From NCBI RefSeq assembly GCF_000016985.1, contig NC_009633.1:1364001-1428000 (forward strand): a stretch of 64,000 nucleotides of DNA, written 5' to 3'. The translations under genes and the position numbers were made by a program. Shown here one piece after another: positions 60,862-64,000 of this stretch (position 1 is its first letter; each line of letters starts with the position of its first letter). Origin of the DNA: Alkaliphilus metalliredigens QYMF (lineage in GTDB: Bacteria; Bacillota; Clostridia; Peptostreptococcales; Natronincolaceae). The notes under the pieces were generated by a model that saw nothing but the letters and a program-made list of their open reading frames with translations, did not search any database and was not told the origin of the DNA.

Positions 60862-62220
60862 ATGAATGAAAGAATGAATGAAGAAATGAATGAAAGAATT
60901 TTAACACTGGTTGAGGAAAAGAAATTTGGGGTTTTAAAAGAAGAACTAATCGAAATTATGGCAGTTGATATTGCAGAAATATTTGATGATCTTGATAAAA
61001 AACAAAGTGTGATCGTGTTTAGATTGTTAACAAAGGATCAAGCCGCAGATGTTTTTTCATATTTGTCATCGGAACAAAGAAGAGCAATTGTAGAGGCAAT
61101 CCATGAAACCCAGTTGAATGAAATACTAGAGGAATTATTCTTCGATGATAAAATTGACTTTTTAGAAGAAATGCCAGCTAATGTCGTGAAACGTATTTTA
61201 AAGTCTTCCACAGAAGAAGAAAGAAAACTAATCAATCAGTTTTTAAAATACCCAGAAGATTCTGCTGGTAGTTTGATGACCATAGAATATATAGACCTAA
61301 GAAAAGAAATGTCTGTGAAAGAGGCTTTGGCCTATATAAAAGCAAATGGAGTCGATAAAGAAACAATCTATATATGTTACGTATTAGATGAAAAAAGAAA
61401 GCTTGAAGGTCTTGTTTCTCTCAGAAAGCTGGTTTTATTAGACGAGAAACTATTGATTTCCGATATCATGACTGAAGAATTCATTGCCACCCATACATTA
61501 GATGACCAAGAAGAAATTGCTGCACTATTTAAGAAGTACGATTTACTTACTTTACCCGTGGTAGATCGAGAAGAACGTCTAGTTGGAATTATTACCATCG
61601 ATGATATCATGGATGTTGTTGACCGGGAAAATACGGAAGACTTTCAAAAGATGGCTGCCATGGAGCCCAGTGAAGAGGAGTATCTTGAATCAAATGCATT
61701 TGCTTTGGCCAGGCGAAGAATTCCTTGGTTAATGCTCTTAATGGTTTCAGCCACCTTTACAGAAGGAATCATTGGTCGTTTTGAAAATGTCTTGCAGGCC
61801 GTTGCAATTTTAGCTGCTTCTATTCCTATGCTCATGGATACAGCAGGTAATGCGGGTTCTCAATCATCTACTTTAATTATCAGGGGAATGGCCTTAGGAG
61901 AAATCGAGTTAAAAGACTATATCAAGGTCTTTTGGAGTGAGTTTAAGGTAAGTATCATCGTAGGGGTTGCATTAGGTTTTATAAACTTCATTAGGATGAT
62001 GATTTTTGTAAGAGCAGGTTTGGGTTTTGCAATTACAGTATCAGTGACCTTGGTAGTGACCATCATGATGGCAAAAATGGTAGGGGGAACTTTGCCAATA
62101 TTAGCAAAGAAACTGAAGTTAGATCCTGCTATTATGGCAGGTCCTATGATTACCACCATTGTGGATGCTTTAGCTTTAATTGTATACTTTAATATTGCAA
62201 GTACGCTCTTAGGACTTTAA
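60862..62220 (+). CDS. mgtE: Magnesium transporter MgtE
   Basis: 452 residues. N-terminal superhelical domain (~residues 1-130, IFDDLDKKQSVIVFRLLTKD), two CBS domains (SAGSLMTIEYIDLRKE to IDDIMDVVDREN), a connecting helix and five transmembrane segments (~280-450) with NAGSQSSTLIIRGMALGE and MAGPMITTIVDALALIVYF, the MgtE pore signatures. Mg2+ binding to the N and CBS domains gates the channel. Start region is a stutter of ATGAATGA words; ATG 60862 gives the long frame, while ATG 60858 stops after three codons. Confidence 0.94.
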   Translation: MNERMNEEMNERILTLVEEKKFGVLKEELIEIMAVDIAEIFDDLDKKQSVIVFRLLTKDQAADVFSYLSSEQRRAIVEAIHETQLNEILEELFFDDKIDFLEEMPANVVKRILKSSTEEERKLINQFLKYPEDSAGSLMTIEYIDLRKEMSVKEALAYIKANGVDKETIYICYVLDEKRKLEGLVSLRKLVLLDEKLLISDIMTEEFIATHTLDDQEEIAALFKKYDLLTLPVVDREERLVGIITIDDIMDVVDRENTEDFQKMAAMEPSEEEYLESNAFALARRRIPWLMLLMVSATFTEGIIGRFENVLQAVAILAASIPMLMDTAGNAGSQSSTLIIRGMALGEIELKDYIKVFWSEFKVSIIVGVALGFINFIRMMIFVRAGLGFAITVSVTLVVTIMMAKMVGGTLPILAKKLKLDPAIMAGPMITTIVDALALIVYFNIASTLLGL

Positions 62221-62236
62221 TACATCAAAATATAAA

Positions 62237-62275
62237 GAAGGATAATCGTTAAAACACGATTATCCTTCTTTTTTG
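62237..62275 (+). terminator. Terminator of mgtE
   Basis: GAAGGATAATCG, 8-base loop, CGATTATCCTTC, then T7. Confidence 0.94.
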
Positions 62276-62341
62276 TGGATAAAACCCCAGGATTCAGATA
62301 AAAATATAGGTAGCGGTAATCATGATGAAGGAGGGAATTCA

Positions 62342-63025
62342 ATGAAAAAGTCAGTATGGATTTTGCTGACAATTGTCATTAGCGTTTTAGCAGCCAATGT
62401 AATTTACTATGATTCTATTTATGCACAAAATCTTTCATGGGGATCTAGTGGGGGAGAGGTAACTGATTTACAAGAACGGTTAACCAGATGGGATTATTAT
62501 GACGGACCCATCAGTGGCACTTATGGACCCCAAACCCACGAAGCTGTTAGGTTATTTCAAAGAATAAATGGATTGACCGTGGATGGGATTGTAGGCCCCC
62601 AGACCAGAGGCGCATTAGGTATGGGAACCACAGCTACCCCTCCCACCCAATCAGTCAGTAGGGGTGTCTCTAGGAGCGATGATGTGGAATTACTAGCCAG
62701 GACCATACACTCTGAATCAAAGGGAGAACCCTATGAGGGACAGGTAGCGGTAGGTGCAGTAATACTCAATCGAGTAAGCGATGCGGCATTTCCAAATACT
62801 ATGGCTGGGGTAGTCTATCAACCCTGTGCCTTTGAACCAGTTAAACGAGGGACAATTAACGAAGCACCAAATGATTCCGCCTATCGAGCGGCCCGAGATG
62901 CACTGAATGGATGGGATCCAACAGGAGGCGCACTTTACTTTTGGAATCCAGTCACAGCTACTAGTCGATGGATTTGGACTCGGACCATTACGCTCACAAT
63001 TGGTAGACATGTATTTGGAAACTAA
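62342..63025 (+). CDS. sleB: Spore cortex-lytic enzyme SleB
   Basis: About 227 residues. An N-terminal signal (VWILLTIVISVLAANVIYYD, Ala-Gln cleavage near residue 28) precedes a peptidoglycan-binding domain (DLQERLTRWDYYDGPISGTY, VDGIVGPQTRGAL) and a Hydrolase_2 domain with LLARTIHSESKGEPYEGQVA (catalytic Glu) and AVILNRV. SleB is a lytic transglycosylase that degrades cortex during germination and is exported into the forespore envelope. ATG 62342 with AAGGAGG chosen over the longer frame. ypeB follows 17 bp later. Confidence 0.93.
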   Translation: MKKSVWILLTIVISVLAANVIYYDSIYAQNLSWGSSGGEVTDLQERLTRWDYYDGPISGTYGPQTHEAVRLFQRINGLTVDGIVGPQTRGALGMGTTATPPTQSVSRGVSRSDDVELLARTIHSESKGEPYEGQVAVGAVILNRVSDAAFPNTMAGVVYQPCAFEPVKRGTINEAPNDSAYRAARDALNGWDPTGGALYFWNPVTATSRWIWTRTITLTIGRHVFGN

Positions 63026-63042
63026 AATTAAGGAGGGATCAA

Positions 63043-64000
63043 ATGAGAAAATACATTATACCTGGAGTATTATCCATTGCATTGGTGGCAACAGCAGTCT
63101 GGGGGTATTATCAATATGGTGAAAGAAATGACTATCATACATATTTAGATATACAATTTCAGAGACAATTTTATGACATGATTGGCCATGTGGAAAATCT
63201 TCAGGTGGATCTAGCAAAAGCCATGGTATCGGGCTCAAATCCAGAGACCATTAAACACTTAAATAGTACCGTCCAACAGGCTTATTTAGCCCAAGAAAAA
63301 ATGACACAGCTTCCTTTCTATCATGGCGCAATTAGGCGAACCGAAGAATTTCTCAGTCAGCTAGGAGATTATACCACAGCCATGGTAAACAAAAGTTTGG
63401 AGGGGCAACATCTAGAACCAGATGAGATGCAAACCCTAGAAGAGCTTCATCAATATGCCAACTACCTATCGCAACAATTGATTGAACTACAACAAACCGT
63501 TGCTGCCGGGGGGATTAAATTTGGTGATTTAAGAAGAGAAGGAAATCGAGATCTAGGCAGTGTAAGTGATCAAATGAAGGATTTTAATTTAATAGATATT
63601 GAAGAAAGAATAAACGAGTATCCAGAACTCATTTATGACGGACCCTTTTCAGAGCATCTAAAGCGGGTGGCGCCAAAATTAGAAGGGGAAACAATCAGTG
63701 CACAGCAAGCCATTGATATTGCCAATGAAAATTTTGCAGATCAAAATTTTGATGAGGTTGTGTTCTTTCAAGAAATAAATAACACATCAATTAAAGGATA
63801 TTACCTAAGAGCAACAAAAAATGGTGCTGATGAAGGACAAGAAGTATCCATGGCCATTAGTCAGGTAGGTGGACATGTTGTGTGGTATTTAGACCCTAGG
63901 GAGACTGGAGAAAGTCAGCTAGACAGACCAGAAGCCATCGAAATCGCAGAGGAATTCTTAGAAAAGCTAGGCTATGAAAATATGGTATCAACCTATTTGA
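63043..64000 (+). CDS. ypeB: Germination protein YpeB (partial, cut by window end)
   Basis: Starts at ATG 63043 with AAGGAGGGATCAA upstream and stays open to the edge (319 codons of an expected ~450). An N-terminal membrane anchor (YIIPGVLSIALVATAVWGYY) is followed by a long helical region (MIGHVENLQVDLAKAMVSGS, VQQAYLAQEKMTQLPFYHGA) and the first PepSY-like repeats (ISAQQAIDIANENFADQNF). YpeB is required for assembly or stability of SleB in the spore, in agreement with the sleB-ypeB order. Confidence 0.93.
   Translation, partial: MRKYIIPGVLSIALVATAVWGYYQYGERNDYHTYLDIQFQRQFYDMIGHVENLQVDLAKAMVSGSNPETIKHLNSTVQQAYLAQEKMTQLPFYHGAIRRTEEFLSQLGDYTTAMVNKSLEGQHLEPDEMQTLEELHQYANYLSQQLIELQQTVAAGGIKFGDLRREGNRDLGSVSDQMKDFNLIDIEERINEYPELIYDGPFSEHLKRVAPKLEGETISAQQAIDIANENFADQNFDEVVFFQEINNTSIKGYYLRATKNGADEGQEVSMAISQVGGHVVWYLDPRETGESQLDRPEAIEIAEEFLEKLGYENMVSTYL

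Noticed and set aside
1-64000. tRNA, rRNA or prophage regions
   Set aside because: I saw no tRNA cloverleaf, rRNA conserved segments or phage structural genes; a tRNAscan-SE run would settle the tRNA question.

Overview
The window looks like chromosome from a low-GC, anaerobic, spore-forming member of the Clostridia, most like the Alkaliphilus group. That genus-level guess rests on overall gene content, not on a database match. Supporting points are an alpha/beta-type SASP, a sleB-ypeB germination pair, a split glycine decarboxylase (gcvPA/gcvPB), a BadF-type acyl-CoA dehydratase activase fusion, strong AGGAGG ribosome-binding sites, frequent TTG starts and AT-rich intergenic DNA. I see no rRNA, tRNA or CRISPR array.

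Layout. 1-4.2 kb is a mobile-element scar. An intact IS1634-family element (226-2328) is bracketed by a 197-bp direct repeat. It is followed by a dead IS3-family element carrying a 26-bp palindromic insert, and by a GNAT acetyltransferase pseudogene. 4.3-6.4 kb carries murJ and a MazG-like gene. 6.4-10.5 kb (minus strand) is a (homo)citrate synthase / aconitase / NAD-isocitrate dehydrogenase operon that could make 2-oxoglutarate for glutamate. 11.0-14.3 kb is a GntR(YtrA-type)-ABC ATPase-permease operon with an operator next to its promoter. 14.5-22.4 kb has a PhnDEC-type oxyanion importer diverging from a TorD-like chaperone / DMSO-reductase-family molybdoenzyme / DmsB-like / polyferredoxin operon with no membrane-anchor gene; a perfect dyad lies between them. 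22.6-27.6 kb holds an N-formylglutamate amidohydrolase-like gene, two FAD-dependent proteins, a membrane protein and a DsrE-like protein.

27.7-33.3 kb holds a cysteine desulfurase gene fragment, a TetR-controlled RND efflux pair and an ISAs1 remnant. 33.5-44.2 kb carries a CorC/HlyC-type protein, a decayed gene, a class-V aminotransferase, ferritin, a HAD phosphatase, a fumarate-reductase-like FAD lipoprotein, a PfkB kinase, a small predicted diheme b-type membrane protein, a TerB-like protein and a CapA-like lipoprotein. 44.4-46 kb is an NCS2 permease behind a perfect CodY-box match. 46.2-50.8 kb is the glycine cleavage operon gcvT-gcvH-gcvPA-gcvPB followed by the wreck of its dihydrolipoamide dehydrogenase gene. 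51.3-55.6 kb is the 1434-residue activase fusion. 55.6-64 kb holds a hemerythrin gene with tandem CRP/FNR-like sites, DUF1385, a Gln-rich DUF1657 protein, small spore-related genes, SASP, rodA, mgtE preceded by a 34-codon leader ORF, sleB and the start of ypeB (cut by the window edge).

The observations most worth follow-up are: (1) the 197-bp target duplication of the IS1634-family element, which left its target gene's 3' end intact; (2) the anchorless DMSO-reductase-family operon coupled to a PhnD-type transporter; (3) the pseudogenised L-protein gene of the glycine cleavage operon; (4) the leader ORF in front of mgtE; (5) the small H-x13-H / H-x13-H membrane cytochrome candidate near an exported flavoprotein; and (6) the perfect CodY box before the NCS2 permease.
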